Source of the DNA: Rhodospirillaceae bacterium
GTDB lineage: Bacteria > Pseudomonadota > Alphaproteobacteria > Rhodospirillales > Rhodospirillaceae
NCBI GenBank assembly: GCA_040219235.1
Contig: JAVJSV010000011.1
Location: 1,269,103 to 1,333,102 of the forward strand
Direction of reading: 5' to 3'
DNA: 64,000 nt
Made by a program: the position numbers and the translations under genes. Below, piece after piece: positions 32,369-41,608 of the stretch; positions within the stretch are counted from its first letter, which is position 1, and the number at the start of each line of letters is the position of its first letter. The notes beneath the pieces were generated by a model. The model ran no database searches and had not been told where the DNA came from. It saw only the letters and a list, made by a program, of their open reading frames with translations.

Positions 32369-33880
32369 TCAGTCGTTCACATCCAAAGTGTGAAACGACA
32401 ACACATCAGCCTCAACCGTATAGCCACTGACACGACCGGCGACGGCATCGAAGGCCGGGCTTTGCCACATTAAAATGCCGGGCGGGTTGTCCCGTTCATA
32501 GGCCAAGACATCGCCCACCAGACGGCGGCGGTCTTCCACATCAAAAGCCCCTTCGGCTTTTTCAATCAGCGGCATCATCGCCTCATCGCAGTAATAGGCC
32601 GGGGACCAGGCGCATGAGCGGGTGCGATAGCCGTGCATGGGGTCAAAGCCGCTGGTGACCATAGAAAAGGCTAGGAAGGGGTCCGGCCACCCGGTTTGGT
32701 ACATGTATTCCAGATACTTCGCGAAGGTGGTGCGTTGCAGTTCCATCTCGATCCCTACGCGGGCGAGGTCTGCGGCCACTTGCTGATGGGCTTGGTCGTC
32801 GTTTGAGGCCCCGCCGACCATCAGCGTCACCATCTTAAAGCCGTCTGCGTATCCGGCCTCTTGCAGCAGAGCCTTGGCGCGTTCGGGGTCATAGGGGTAG
32901 GCGTCTAATGCGGGATTAAAGCCAAACGCCTGGGGGTGTGCGATTTGCGCCAGTGGTTCAACAGCCCCGCCGTACATCACCTCAATAATCACCTCTTTGT
33001 TGACGGCGTAGTTGAGTGCCCGGCGCACCAGCACATCCGTTAAAGGCGAGTCCTTGGTGTTGACCGCTTGGATGTAAGCCACTGACGGATTGGCGTAGGT
33101 GACAATACGCCCGCCCATGGCCTCGATGACATCCTTATCCTCAGCGGCAACGTTAAACGCCACATCCAGGGAGCCGGACAACAGACCCTGTAACCGCGAG
33201 GCTTGATCCGACAACTGCACCAGCGTCATCCGGTCCAGCTTCGGTTGCCGCCAGCCGGTCAGATTGGCAGTCAGGCCAATGCGGCCCTCGGCCCAGGTTT
33301 CGACTTTAAAGGCTCCGGTGCCTACCGGATCAAGCGCAAACCCCTCAGGCCCGAGCGTCGCAAAGTGCGCAGGAGCGGGGATGCGCATGAAATCCAGATG
33401 GATCGGCAGAATCGCGTTGGGCCGCGCTGTCGTGATTTCGACCGTATGGCTGTCTCTGGCTTTGGCTCCGACAACGCCAACACGCGCCAAGTGCGTGCCG
33501 ATGGTCTCACTCTTGCCCTGGGGCGACAGTAGATAGTCAAAGGCTGAGACCACGGCCTGAGCGTCAAACATTTCATCGTTTGAGAACGCCACGTTCCGGC
33601 GCAGTTCCAGCACCCAGGTGCGATTGTTTTCAGCCTGCCAGCTTGTTGCCAGCGCGGGGCCTGCGCTGCCGTCTGGGCCGATACGGGTGAGGGTGTCAAA
33701 AATGGCTTGCAAAGGCAGTGTACCGGGCAAGCTGACATTCTGATGCGGGTTGCCTCGTGTTGCGGGCAGAATTTGAATACCCAGGGTCAGCGCCTTTTCA
33801 GCCAGGGCGGGAAGGCTGGTCAACCCGGTGACGAGGGCGAAGGCGATAGCGCCAAGTATAGTCTTGAATGAACACACCAT
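32369..33880 (-). CDS. Peptide/nickel-type ABC substrate-binding protein (SBP_bac_5)
   Basis: A 503-residue periplasmic binding protein. The signal peptide MVCSFKTILGAIAFALVTGLTSLPALA precedes LTLGIQILPATRGNPHQNVSLPG. Family motifs include FDTLTRIGPDGSAGPALATSWQ, WVLELRRNVAFSNDEMFDAQAVVSAFDYL and DVLVRRALNYAVNKEVI. It converges on hydroxypyruvate isomerase with 9 nt between stops. As with the protein at 12335, no permease genes adjoin. The ligand is unknown. Confidence 0.9.
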   Translation of the reverse strand: MVCSFKTILGAIAFALVTGLTSLPALAEKALTLGIQILPATRGNPHQNVSLPGTLPLQAIFDTLTRIGPDGSAGPALATSWQAENNRTWVLELRRNVAFSNDEMFDAQAVVSAFDYLLSPQGKSETIGTHLARVGVVGAKARDSHTVEITTARPNAILPIHLDFMRIPAPAHFATLGPEGFALDPVGTGAFKVETWAEGRIGLTANLTGWRQPKLDRMTLVQLSDQASRLQGLLSGSLDVAFNVAAEDKDVIEAMGGRIVTYANPSVAYIQAVNTKDSPLTDVLVRRALNYAVNKEVIIEVMYGGAVEPLAQIAHPQAFGFNPALDAYPYDPERAKALLQEAGYADGFKMVTLMVGGASNDDQAHQQVAADLARVGIEMELQRTTFAKYLEYMYQTGWPDPFLAFSMVTSGFDPMHGYRTRSCAWSPAYYCDEAMMPLIEKAEGAFDVEDRRRLVGDVLAYERDNPPGILMWQSPAFDAVAGRVSGYTVEADVLSFHTLDVND

Positions 33881-33961
33881 GTGGTCAGTATAGCGCGGTC
33901 TTGGCGAAGCCTCTAAACTCTCTGTCGCTAAAACGCTGAAAAAATAAACAAGGAACGCACC

Positions 33962-34594
33962 ATGATCACCCTGCTTGGGAAATCCATGTCACGCGCGGCA
34001 CGCTGTCTCTGGGCTCTTGAAGAAGCCGGTGTCGAGTATGTGCACAACCCGCTCGATTACACCAAAGGCGAGGCCAAAACCGCTGACTTCCTGGCTATCA
34101 ATCCGGGCGCTAAGATTCCCGCGCTTGTGGATGGCGATGTGGCCCTGTTTGAGAGTCTCGCTATTAATCTTTACATCGCTCAAAACTACGGCAAAGGCAC
34201 GTTGTGGCCGGATGAGACTGCCGGTCAGGCGTTGTGTTTGCAATGGACATTGTTTGCCGCCACGGAACTAGAGCCGCCGGGCGCGGCACGGTTGGTCGAG
34301 TTTATCTTCAAAAATGAGGCCGAGCGCAGCCAGGAGGTCATTGACGCCGCTGCGGAACGCTCCAAGCCCCCTTTGAATACACTTGAGACGACACTTCAGG
34401 ATCGCCCGTATCTGGGCGGTAAGAATTTCACAGTCGCCGATCTCAATGCGGCCTGTGTTGTGGAATACTTTATCCGCACAAAATTTGATTTATCGCCGTG
34501 GCCTAACGTCGACGACTGGATGAAGCGATGCCTTTCAAGGCCCGCGTTTCTGGCTGTCGCTGATATCAAAGCCAAAGAAGCTGCGGGACATTAA
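33962..34594 (+). CDS. Glutathione S-transferase family protein 1
   Basis: A 210-residue protein with thioredoxin-fold N-terminus (MITLLGKSMSRAARCLWALEEAG), substrate-proline loop region INPGAKIPALVDGD and the ESLAINLYIAQNYG Glu/Ser glutathione contact. An all-helical C-terminal domain follows, with FTVADLNAACVVEYF. First of three tandem GST genes; the ribosome site AAGGA lies 7 nt before ATG. The Ser in SMSRA near residue 9 is the likely glutathione-activating residue. Substrate unknown. Confidence 0.88.
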   Translation: MITLLGKSMSRAARCLWALEEAGVEYVHNPLDYTKGEAKTADFLAINPGAKIPALVDGDVALFESLAINLYIAQNYGKGTLWPDETAGQALCLQWTLFAATELEPPGAARLVEFIFKNEAERSQEVIDAAAERSKPPLNTLETTLQDRPYLGGKNFTVADLNAACVVEYFIRTKFDLSPWPNVDDWMKRCLSRPAFLAVADIKAKEAAGH

Positions 34595-34609
34595 GGAAGG
34601 ATAAGCGAC

Positions 34610-35260
34610 ATGATAAAACTTTACGGAAGCTTCGTATCGCGGGCGACGCGCAATCTGTGGATGCTGGAAGAACTCGGCCTTGCGTACGAGCACGTATCCC
34701 TGGACTGGGGAAAGCAGGAGAACCGCTCTCCGGAATATCTCCAGATCAATCCAGCGGGCAAAGTTCCAACGCTGGTGGATGGCGACGCGACCTTATCAGA
34801 ATCCCTGGGCATAAATTTGTATCTGGCCGACAAGTATGGAGCGGGCGGCCTTTGGCCCGATGATGATGCCGGGCGCGCGCGTTGTATCCAGTGGTCCTTC
34901 TGGGGTGCGGCTGAATTGGAACCTCTGGCCTATGGCCGGATTCGTGAGTTCATGTTTAAGAAAGAGGCGGAGCGGGATGTTGCTTTGGTTGAAGATATGG
35001 CAGAGCGCACGGGTCCGCTTCTGACTCTTATGGCGTTGACGTTGGCTGAAAGCGATTACCTCGCTGGAGATGACTTTACACTGGCAGATCTGAATGTGGC
35101 CTGCGTCGTGGAATATTTAGAACGCTCTCAGTTCGACTTCTCTGCTTGGCCTAAAGTTGAGGCATGGTACAAGCGGAGTTACGGACGCCCCGCGAACCAA
35201 AAAGTACAGGATGCACGCGCTCCAATCGCAGCACAAATGATGAAAAGGTTTCAAGGATGA
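34610..35260 (+). CDS. Glutathione S-transferase family protein 2
   Basis: A 216-residue paralogue of its neighbours. It has MIKLYGSFVSRATRNLWMLEELG, INPAGKVPTLVDGDATLSESLGINLYLADKYG and FTLADLNVACVVEYL. The C-terminus is extended by about ten residues. It lies 15 nt after GST 1 with a strong AAGGAAGGAT ribosome site, and its stop overlaps the start of GST 3 (ATGA). Confidence 0.88.
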   Translation: MIKLYGSFVSRATRNLWMLEELGLAYEHVSLDWGKQENRSPEYLQINPAGKVPTLVDGDATLSESLGINLYLADKYGAGGLWPDDDAGRARCIQWSFWGAAELEPLAYGRIREFMFKKEAERDVALVEDMAERTGPLLTLMALTLAESDYLAGDDFTLADLNVACVVEYLERSQFDFSAWPKVEAWYKRSYGRPANQKVQDARAPIAAQMMKRFQG

Positions 35261-35871
35261 TTACGCTTTACGGAAATAACCGCTCGCGCGCCACGCGCAA
35301 CCTCTGGATGCTCGAAGAACTGGGCGTCGACTTCGACCGCAATATGGTCGATCACACCAACGGTGATTCTAAAAAAGCTGACTTCCTTGCCATCAACCCC
35401 GCAGGCAAGACCCCGGCGCTGACTGATGGCGATGCGGTGATGTTTGAGTCCTTGGCCATCAACCTTTACCTCGCCATGAATTACGGCAAGGGATCGCTAT
35501 GGCCTGACAGCCAAGCAGGGCAAGCGGCCTGCATCCAGTGGACCATGTTTGCTGCAACCGAAGTTGAGCCGCATACGGTTGGTGCTCTGATCGAGCTGAT
35601 TTTCAAGCCGAAAGAGTTGAAAGATGAAGCGGTTGCCGAAGCCTGTTTGGCAAAGTTGCCCCCGGCCTTGAAGGTGCTGGAAGCCACTTTGGGCAAAAAC
35701 GCTTATTTGGCGGGAGATGCTTTCACGGCGGCGGATTTGAATGTCGCTTGTGTGGTGAATTCACTCAACATGATTGGCTTCGACTTTGCGCCGTACCCAA
35801 AGGTCACAGCGTGGTTGAAGACCTGCGTAGATCGTCCGGCACAGCAGAAAGTTGCTGCCCAGCGCGGCTAG
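35257..35871 (+). CDS. Glutathione S-transferase family protein 3
   Basis: A 204-residue GST. The opening MITLYGNNRSRATRNLWMLEELGVDF is closest to GST 2, while the middle (FESLAINLYLAMNYGKGSLWPD) is closest to GST 1. The helical C-terminal domain has FTAADLNVACVVNSL. The start at 35257 forms an ATGA overlap with the GST 2 stop, indicating translational coupling. The trio is probably one operon that arose by tandem duplication. Confidence 0.88.
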   Translation: MITLYGNNRSRATRNLWMLEELGVDFDRNMVDHTNGDSKKADFLAINPAGKTPALTDGDAVMFESLAINLYLAMNYGKGSLWPDSQAGQAACIQWTMFAATEVEPHTVGALIELIFKPKELKDEAVAEACLAKLPPALKVLEATLGKNAYLAGDAFTAADLNVACVVNSLNMIGFDFAPYPKVTAWLKTCVDRPAQQKVAAQRG

Positions 35872-35889
35872 AAAACCGCAATAGTGCGA

Positions 35890-36243
35890 TTAGGGGTCAG
35901 GCTGCTGGTTCAGGGGGGTCAACAGCCGGCCTAGGGCACTACGTACCTTTGACAACACGCTTGATGTATTACTGATCAATGACTTGGTTTTGTCTGAGAC
36001 TTGGTCACGCAATTCTTCAGCACCACGTGCTGCCGCAGGTTTAGCGGGTTTAAACCGCATTCTGAAAAAGGCGCGGTCGGCTTCGTTCTCGAAAGCTAGA
36101 ATATAAGTTTTCTTCTCCATATCCTCAGAGACGTCTTCCAAACGGACGGACCAAGCTCCACCGATATTCTGGTCCAGCCAGTTTTCAATGATCGTAATCC
36201 GCCGAACTGTCGAAATGCGGGTTGTGTACTGCAAACCAGGCAT
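35890..36243 (-). CDS. Hypothetical protein, 117 residues
   Basis: I do not recognise this protein. The N-terminal half is predicted alpha/beta (RITIIENWLDQNIGGAWSVRLED, KKTYILAFENEADRAFFRMRF). The C-terminal third is Ser/Lys/Gln-rich and probably helical (DQVSDKTKSLISNTSSVLSKV). No signal peptide is seen. The start is ATG 36243, with GGAAGGG 6 nt upstream. It converges with the GST operon and stands alone. Confidence 0.65.
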   Translation of the reverse strand: MPGLQYTTRISTVRRITIIENWLDQNIGGAWSVRLEDVSEDMEKKTYILAFENEADRAFFRMRFKPAKPAAARGAEELRDQVSDKTKSLISNTSSVLSKVRSALGRLLTPLNQQPDP

Positions 36244-36403
36244 TGCGTACCCTTCCAAAGGTCTTAAACATTGCTGTGCCGACGGGACTCGCGCCCCGCG
36301 ACACTGTTTTATTTAAGCCCAATTGGTTAACAAATTGAGTGCGAGGCGCGACGACATGCAGCCTCGTGAGGTCTAAACACTCAGAAATCAGCGGATTTAC
36401 AGG

Positions 36404-37354
36404 TTATTCAACGCCGTAATAGAGGGTGACGACGTGTTTGGCCTCGGCAAAGAAAAGCCAGCGTTCCAGTACGACCCCCACGAGGGTAAGAATCAGGCTG
36501 GGCACGACGACCCACACAAAAATCGATAAAGGAAGGAGTGACGGCATCACACCAAAGACAACCGCTGGGACCGCGAAAAGCAAGATGCGGCTGTAGCGGC
36601 GCAAAGACTCGGCGTGCTTTCGGGCAATGCGATAGCCCATTTCCTTCAGCACATAATTGGCTTCCGTATGCGGCCATTCAACGGAGTGAACCGTCTTCCC
36701 CGGTGATGCGACAGCGGCGCCTGCTTTTTCCACCTGTTCCGCCCAGGCGGAGTTGAGGCGTGACCAGTAGCCATTTTTGATAATGGCTGCCGCCAGCACC
36801 AGGATGATCGCGAGCGTTTGAAACCGCCCCGGGTGTAGACCAAACAGGGCTGCGACGGTCACCAGAACGGCCAACCCGGTCAGCAGCCCTAAGGCCAGGT
36901 AGGCCGCCACTGTCCAGTCTGTCGACCAGGCTGGAATTGGTTTCAGTGATCGATAGATCATGCCGGTTGTAAAGAGGGTGCAGAGGGCGGTGATCACGGT
37001 CGCGAATCCGGCCCAGACCCAAGGCCCTTCAGTCTGCCCAAGTATAATCCAGGCATAGGCATAGGCGAGGGCCGGGACGTAAGTGACAATAGCCATGATG
37101 CCTTCACGAGATAGCCAAGAGGAACGCCATTGACTCACGGCGCGCCAGGCCCGCTCCGGGTGCCCAAGGTGAAACGTGGACGACAACAAGCCGAGGGTGA
37201 CCAACGCCAACGCAGGAAGCATCAGCGCGGCCCCGAGCCAGCGGTTATCGTCTGGCAGCAGTCCGTAGGCGACCAACAGGGGGGCCAAAGCGAGAATGCC
37301 GTAGCCAACGCCTGAGGCGGTAGTAAAGAGAATGACTGAGGCCGCAGGATGCAT
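36404..37354 (-). CDS. soeC: DmsC-like membrane anchor, probable SoeC
   Basis: A 316-residue integral membrane protein with about eight helices, of the DmsC type. Diagnostic motifs are STFHLGHPERAWRAVSQWRSSWLSREG near residue 61 and the C-terminal EAKHVVTLYYG. It anchors the molybdoenzyme and passes electrons to quinone. It follows the FeS subunit gene by 9 nt, with a GAGGA ribosome site before ATG. The catalytic subunit points to the sulfite dehydrogenase SoeABC rather than DMSO reductase. Confidence 0.78.
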   Translation of the reverse strand: MHPAASVILFTTASGVGYGILALAPLLVAYGLLPDDNRWLGAALMLPALALVTLGLLSSTFHLGHPERAWRAVSQWRSSWLSREGIMAIVTYVPALAYAYAWIILGQTEGPWVWAGFATVITALCTLFTTGMIYRSLKPIPAWSTDWTVAAYLALGLLTGLAVLVTVAALFGLHPGRFQTLAIILVLAAAIIKNGYWSRLNSAWAEQVEKAGAAVASPGKTVHSVEWPHTEANYVLKEMGYRIARKHAESLRRYSRILLFAVPAVVFGVMPSLLPLSIFVWVVVPSLILTLVGVVLERWLFFAEAKHVVTLYYGVE

Positions 37355-37363
37355 ATCTGGTCC

Positions 37364-38122
37364 TCAGTCCATGCGCTCAAGCATGCGGTCTACCCATGCT
37401 AGAAGGCCGGATGCGCCAGCGGTGTCTTCCAGAGGTTCTAACGACGCCGATTTACTGGTCGTCGGGCTCGTAGACGCTGACTTCTTGCGTTGTGGGAGAT
37501 ACTTGTTTGTTGGTTTGTAACCCATCTCTGGCATGAGGTCCTGGCCTTGGCGTTTTCTGACCAGGCGAGACACCTCAGATTGCGGATCGCCGAGGTCACC
37601 GTAATGCCGCGCGCCGGTCGGGCAGGTCAGGACGCAGGCGGGGACGCGGTCTTCTTCGTCTAGGTTTTTGTTGTAAATGCGGTCCACACAAAGGGTGCAT
37701 TTTTTCATCACGCCTTCAAAGACGTCATACTCGCGGGCACCATAGGGGCAGGCCCAGGAACAGAGTTTGCAGCCGATGCACTTGTCTTCATCCACCAATA
37801 CAATGCCGTCTGACGTGCGTTTGTAGGAGGCCCCTGTGGGACAAACTGTGACGCAGGCGGCATCCTCGCAGTGCAGACAAGAACGCGGAAAATGAAGGCT
37901 CTGACTTTTTCCCTCCGGTGTTGTGACTTCGTAGGTATGCACCCGGTTGAACCAGACGCCGTCCGCTTCAGCCCCGTATGGGTTGTTGTCGGTCAGCGGG
38001 GCCATATGGCCGCCTGTGTTCCACTCTTTGCAGTTGGTCACGCAGGCTTGGCAACCAACGCAGGTGTCTAAATCAATGACCAGACCGAGTTTGCGGGTTG
38101 TTTTTTCCGGCAGGCAGGTCAT
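37364..38122 (-). CDS. soeB: 4Fe-4S ferredoxin-type electron-transfer subunit, probable SoeB
   Basis: A 252-residue iron-sulfur protein with four cysteine clusters: CVGCQACVTNC near residue 18, CLHCEDAACVTVCPTGA, CIGCKLCSWACPYGA, and CTLC/CVLTCPTGA. This is the DmsB/PsrB-like arrangement carrying four 4Fe-4S centres. It transfers electrons between the molybdenum subunit and the membrane anchor. Its ATG overlaps the catalytic-subunit stop (ATGA). No signal peptide is present, consistent with the cytoplasmic SoeABC complex. Confidence 0.83.
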   Translation of the reverse strand: MTCLPEKTTRKLGLVIDLDTCVGCQACVTNCKEWNTGGHMAPLTDNNPYGAEADGVWFNRVHTYEVTTPEGKSQSLHFPRSCLHCEDAACVTVCPTGASYKRTSDGIVLVDEDKCIGCKLCSWACPYGAREYDVFEGVMKKCTLCVDRIYNKNLDEEDRVPACVLTCPTGARHYGDLGDPQSEVSRLVRKRQGQDLMPEMGYKPTNKYLPQRKKSASTSPTTSKSASLEPLEDTAGASGLLAWVDRMLERMD

Positions 38123-40989
38123 TGGGAGGTCTCCCGGTGGTCGCGGAAGCTTTTGCCGAATTGAAGGGTTTGAGGTGTGGGCTCTGCGCCGGGCAGGTCA
38201 GAAACCGTATCGAGCAGGGGCGATGTTATGCCCTGCTCATCCGGCTCTGCTTTGGAGATACGCACCCGCAAATCAAACCACGCAGCTTGCCCTGTGACAG
38301 GGTCTGAGTTTGAGAGCACTCCATCATTGAGTTTTTCAGGAATAATATGATTGAGCAGAAAACCGCGCTTCACTTCAGGGGAGTCTTTATCCAAGCCCCA
38401 GGTCCCGCCGCGTTTGCCGATGGCGTTCCAGGTCCAGACCGTGTTTTTGTTTACCCCGTCTATAAGTTTCACTTGGCCTTTAACCCGACCATGGCGGGAT
38501 TCGACCCAGACCCAATCGTCGTCGGCGATGCCAAACTTTGCCGCAGTGTCATGATGCACAAACAACCTGTTCTGCGACGTGATCTGGCGTAACCAGGCGT
38601 TCTGTGACCCCCAGGAGTGATAGTGATGCATGGGTCGTTGCGTCAGCGCGTGCAGCGGATACTCGGCGCTGTCTTTTGCGTCATCCTCAAAGGTTGGCTG
38701 CCAAACCGGGAGAGGATCAAATGCCTGCTCGACGCGGTCTTTTAGGTCTGCGGGCGGCTGAGATGGACCCAGCCCGCGGGCGGCATTGCGGAACTTTTGT
38801 ACGGGCTCTGAATAGAGCTGCATGATAATGGGATCGGAAGCGCCAAGAAATCCCATGCTAACCGCCCAGTCTAGGTAGGATTTATTGGCCATCTTATAGT
38901 AGCGCGCATTTTCGGGAATTTCGCCGCGCCAGAAACAGCCATTCTCGATATATTTTTTGAGTTGATCGGGATTGGACGCGCCTTTTCCATGAGTTTCACC
39001 CTCTTCACCACGCCAGCCGGCCAGCGGGCCGACACCCGGCGCTCGCTCGTGATTGACGATGTAATCTTCGTATCCTCCGGGATACGCCGGGGTACCATCC
39101 GCTGCGACGAAGCCTGGAAGTCCAAGGCGTGCACCGAGATCGAGAAGAACGGTCTGGAACGGACGGACATCGCGGTCGGGCTGCACAATTGGTTGGCGAA
39201 TGGCATCACCTGCGCCTTCTGCATCGCTGATCGGGCGATCTAGTAATGAGATACAGTCCCAACGCTCAAGATAAGTGGTGTCGGGCAGTATCAAGTCGGC
39301 GTAGCTGATGGTTTCAGAAGCATAGGCATCGCTGTAGATGATATGTGGAATTTTGTAGGCGCCGGTTTCAGGGTCCATAGCTGTTAAAGCCGCTAAAGTT
39401 CCTGCCGTATCCATGGATGAGTTCCACGCCATGTTGGCCATAAATAGAAACAGCGTGTCGATGGGGTAGGGATCACCGCTCGCCGCATTGGCAATGACTC
39501 GGTGCATCGCGCCATGGGCTGACATCGGGTTTTCCCAAGAGAACGCCTTATCAATCCGAAGCGGCGTACCATCGTCAGAGACCAGAAGGTCTTCAGGACC
39601 GGTTGTGAACCCCAACGGCATGCCTTTAAGGGCCGTATTGGGTGCGATTGTTTTACCTGCTGGCGTCGGTCCAGGCGGAGCGGGTTTAGGATACGGCGGT
39701 TTATAACGGAAGCTTCCGGGCGTATCCACGGCTCCGATTAACATTTGCAGCACATGCAGCGCCCGACAGGTTTGAAAACCATTGCTGTGCGCAGAAATCC
39801 CACGCATGGCATGCATGGCGACTGGCCGCCCGGTCATTGTTTCGTGCTGTATACCGTTCGTATCGGTCCAAGCCACCGGCAAGGTAACTTGATGATTAAA
39901 GGCGGCATCGGCAATTTCTGCAGCCAATTGTTTGATTGTGTTTGCGTCTACACCACACCGCTCAGCAACGTTCTCTGGCGCATATGTCTCATCGGTATAG
40001 CGATCAGCAATGAGTTGGAAAACGGGCGTCGCTGTTAATCCGTTTATGGAATGCACCCCTGACAACGATGGTTTTGCGGACCGATCTGTGTGGGGAACAG
40101 CGGTGTTAGTATTGCGGTCCCAGATCAACGGCGTGCCATCAGTGTCGCGCATAAAGAGGCCATCATTTTCTTGGCCAGGCGTTTGCTGCACCAGCCAGCT
40201 GGAATTTGTGTATTGCAGCAGATAGTCCAGATCGATTTTTCCGGCACGCAGCAGCTCGTGCACGAGGGAAAGAACAAGTAGGCCGTCTGTCCCGGGCCGT
40301 ATGCCAATCCAATCGTCGGCAATCGCCGCATAGCCCGTGCGAGCCGGGTTAATAGCCACGACCTTTGCGCCACGCTCTTTAAGTTTACCTAGGCCGATCT
40401 TAATGGGGTTGGAATCATGATCTTCAGCAACACCAAACATTAGAAATAAGCGTGTGTGATCCCAATCTGGTTCGCCGAACTCCCAGAACGAGCCGCCGAT
40501 TGAGTATAGACCTGCAACGGCCATATTGACCGAGCAGAATCCCCCATGAGCCGCGTAGTTTGGTGTTCCGAATTGTTTCGCCCACCAGCCTGTTAAGGAC
40601 TGGCTTTGGTCGCGGCCAGTAAAGAACGCTAACTTTTTAGGATCGGTTTTGCGAATGTCGCCGAGCCATTTTGTTGCCGTTGCGAGAGCCTCATCCCACT
40701 CGATTTCGACATAATCTCCAGTGCCACGTGGCCCAACCCGTTTAAGCGGTTTTCTCAGGCGGGCCGGAGACAGCTGGTTCATAATACCAGCCGCCCCTTT
40801 GCCGCAGAGCACACCCTTATTGATAGGGTGGTCCCGATTGCCTTGGATATAGCGGACTTGACCGTCTTTCAGGAAAACCCGGATGCCACAGCGACACGCA
40901 CACATATAGCAGGTGGTGGTTTTGACTTGGTCTGCCACTGGTGGCGACGTGTTTACGCCATCATTCTCAGCAGGGGCATTCAAAGGCAT
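38119..40989 (-). CDS. soeA: Molybdopterin oxidoreductase catalytic subunit, probable sulfite dehydrogenase SoeA
   Basis: A 956-residue DMSO-reductase-family enzyme. An N-terminal 4Fe-4S site (TTCYMCACRCGIRV...GVLCGKGAAGIM) is followed by the molybdopterin domains, e.g. FFTGRDQSQSLTGWWAKQFGTPNY, GGFCSVNMAVAGLY, FGVAEDHDSNPIKIG and a C-terminal LTQRPMHHYHSWGSQNAW. These fit SoeA, which oxidises sulfite to sulfate in the cytoplasm. There is no Tat signal, which argues against periplasmic DMSO, thiosulfate or polysulfide reductases. ATG 40989 has GGAGA 8 nt upstream. It sits behind a rhodanese, a USP and aa3 oxidase genes. Identification is from memory of the family, so substrate assignment is not certain. 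Confidence 0.75.
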   Translation of the reverse strand: MPLNAPAENDGVNTSPPVADQVKTTTCYMCACRCGIRVFLKDGQVRYIQGNRDHPINKGVLCGKGAAGIMNQLSPARLRKPLKRVGPRGTGDYVEIEWDEALATATKWLGDIRKTDPKKLAFFTGRDQSQSLTGWWAKQFGTPNYAAHGGFCSVNMAVAGLYSIGGSFWEFGEPDWDHTRLFLMFGVAEDHDSNPIKIGLGKLKERGAKVVAINPARTGYAAIADDWIGIRPGTDGLLVLSLVHELLRAGKIDLDYLLQYTNSSWLVQQTPGQENDGLFMRDTDGTPLIWDRNTNTAVPHTDRSAKPSLSGVHSINGLTATPVFQLIADRYTDETYAPENVAERCGVDANTIKQLAAEIADAAFNHQVTLPVAWTDTNGIQHETMTGRPVAMHAMRGISAHSNGFQTCRALHVLQMLIGAVDTPGSFRYKPPYPKPAPPGPTPAGKTIAPNTALKGMPLGFTTGPEDLLVSDDGTPLRIDKAFSWENPMSAHGAMHRVIANAASGDPYPIDTLFLFMANMAWNSSMDTAGTLAALTAMDPETGAYKIPHIIYSDAYASETISYADLILPDTTYLERWDCISLLDRPISDAEGAGDAIRQPIVQPDRDVRPFQTVLLDLGARLGLPGFVAADGTPAYPGGYEDYIVNHERAPGVGPLAGWRGEEGETHGKGASNPDQLKKYIENGCFWRGEIPENARYYKMANKSYLDWAVSMGFLGASDPIIMQLYSEPVQKFRNAARGLGPSQPPADLKDRVEQAFDPLPVWQPTFEDDAKDSAEYPLHALTQRPMHHYHSWGSQNAWLRQITSQNRLFVHHDTAAKFGIADDDWVWVESRHGRVKGQVKLIDGVNKNTVWTWNAIGKRGGTWGLDKDSPEVKRGFLLNHIIPEKLNDGVLSNSDPVTGQAAWFDLRVRISKAEPDEQGITSPLLDTVSDLPGAEPTPQTLQFGKSFRDHRETSQ

Positions 40990-41068
40990 AAATATTCTCC
41001 AAGGTCGCATATTTGAGAAATGCAGACCTCAATATAGACGTCAGATTGGAATTTAGCCATTCGGCGGC

Positions 41069-41593
41069 TCAGGTCAAATGGTCGATTTCTTCGGCGCTGA
41101 GAGAGCCGGGGACTAAGGTGACCGGAATGCCGATTTGGCCTGCATTTTTACCAGTGACGGCCTCAACCAGAGGGCCTTGTTTATCGTTCTGGGAGAAGCC
41201 GAGGAGGAGAATCGATATTTCCGGATTTTCTTTCACGAGAGAGAACAACTCATCGCGAGGGTTACCTTTGCGAATATGTTTGATTGGGGGAATTCCCGTT
41301 TTCTTGATGACGTGTTCAGCATGCCGGTTCAACGCGTTTTCCGCCGCTTCTTGGGCTTCTTCTTCAACCATATCCCCAACAAATTGCCAGTGTTGAAAGT
41401 CTTTACTGGACTCCGTGTCGATTAAGTAAAGAAGCGCGATCTTACCACCGGTATGCAGGGCCCTGTTACAGGCGTAATGGAGCACACTGGCAAGCTCCTC
41501 TGATTCATTCACGACAACCAGAAAAACACGATTACTCTCTTTGCCGACTTTTGTGGATGCTGGGTTGGAGGATGATTGTGAGGTTTCGTTCAA
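41069..41593 (-). CDS. Universal stress protein family
   Basis: A 174-residue UspA-fold protein. The opening RVFLVVVNESEELASVLHYACNRALHTGGKIALLYLID and the closing GFSQNDKQGPLVEAVTGKNAGQIGIPVTLVPG fit the family, but the G-2x-G-9x-G(S/T) ATP motif is imperfect. No ATG exists near the start. A TTG at 41593 with GAGGATC upstream is used, an uncommon initiation codon. It lies between the rhodanese and soeA genes, so it may protect or regulate the adjacent respiratory genes. Confidence 0.77.
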   Translation of the reverse strand: MNETSQSSSNPASTKVGKESNRVFLVVVNESEELASVLHYACNRALHTGGKIALLYLIDTESSKDFQHWQFVGDMVEEEAQEAAENALNRHAEHVIKKTGIPPIKHIRKGNPRDELFSLVKENPEISILLLGFSQNDKQGPLVEAVTGKNAGQIGIPVTLVPGSLSAEEIDHLT

Positions 41594-41608
41594 TGTTAGA
41601 TCCTCAGC

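Noticed and set aside
38119..40989. DMSO, thiosulfate or polysulfide reductase
   Set aside because: The catalytic subunit lacks a Tat signal and carries SoeA-like sequence blocks; a rhodanese and an aerobic oxidase adjoin.
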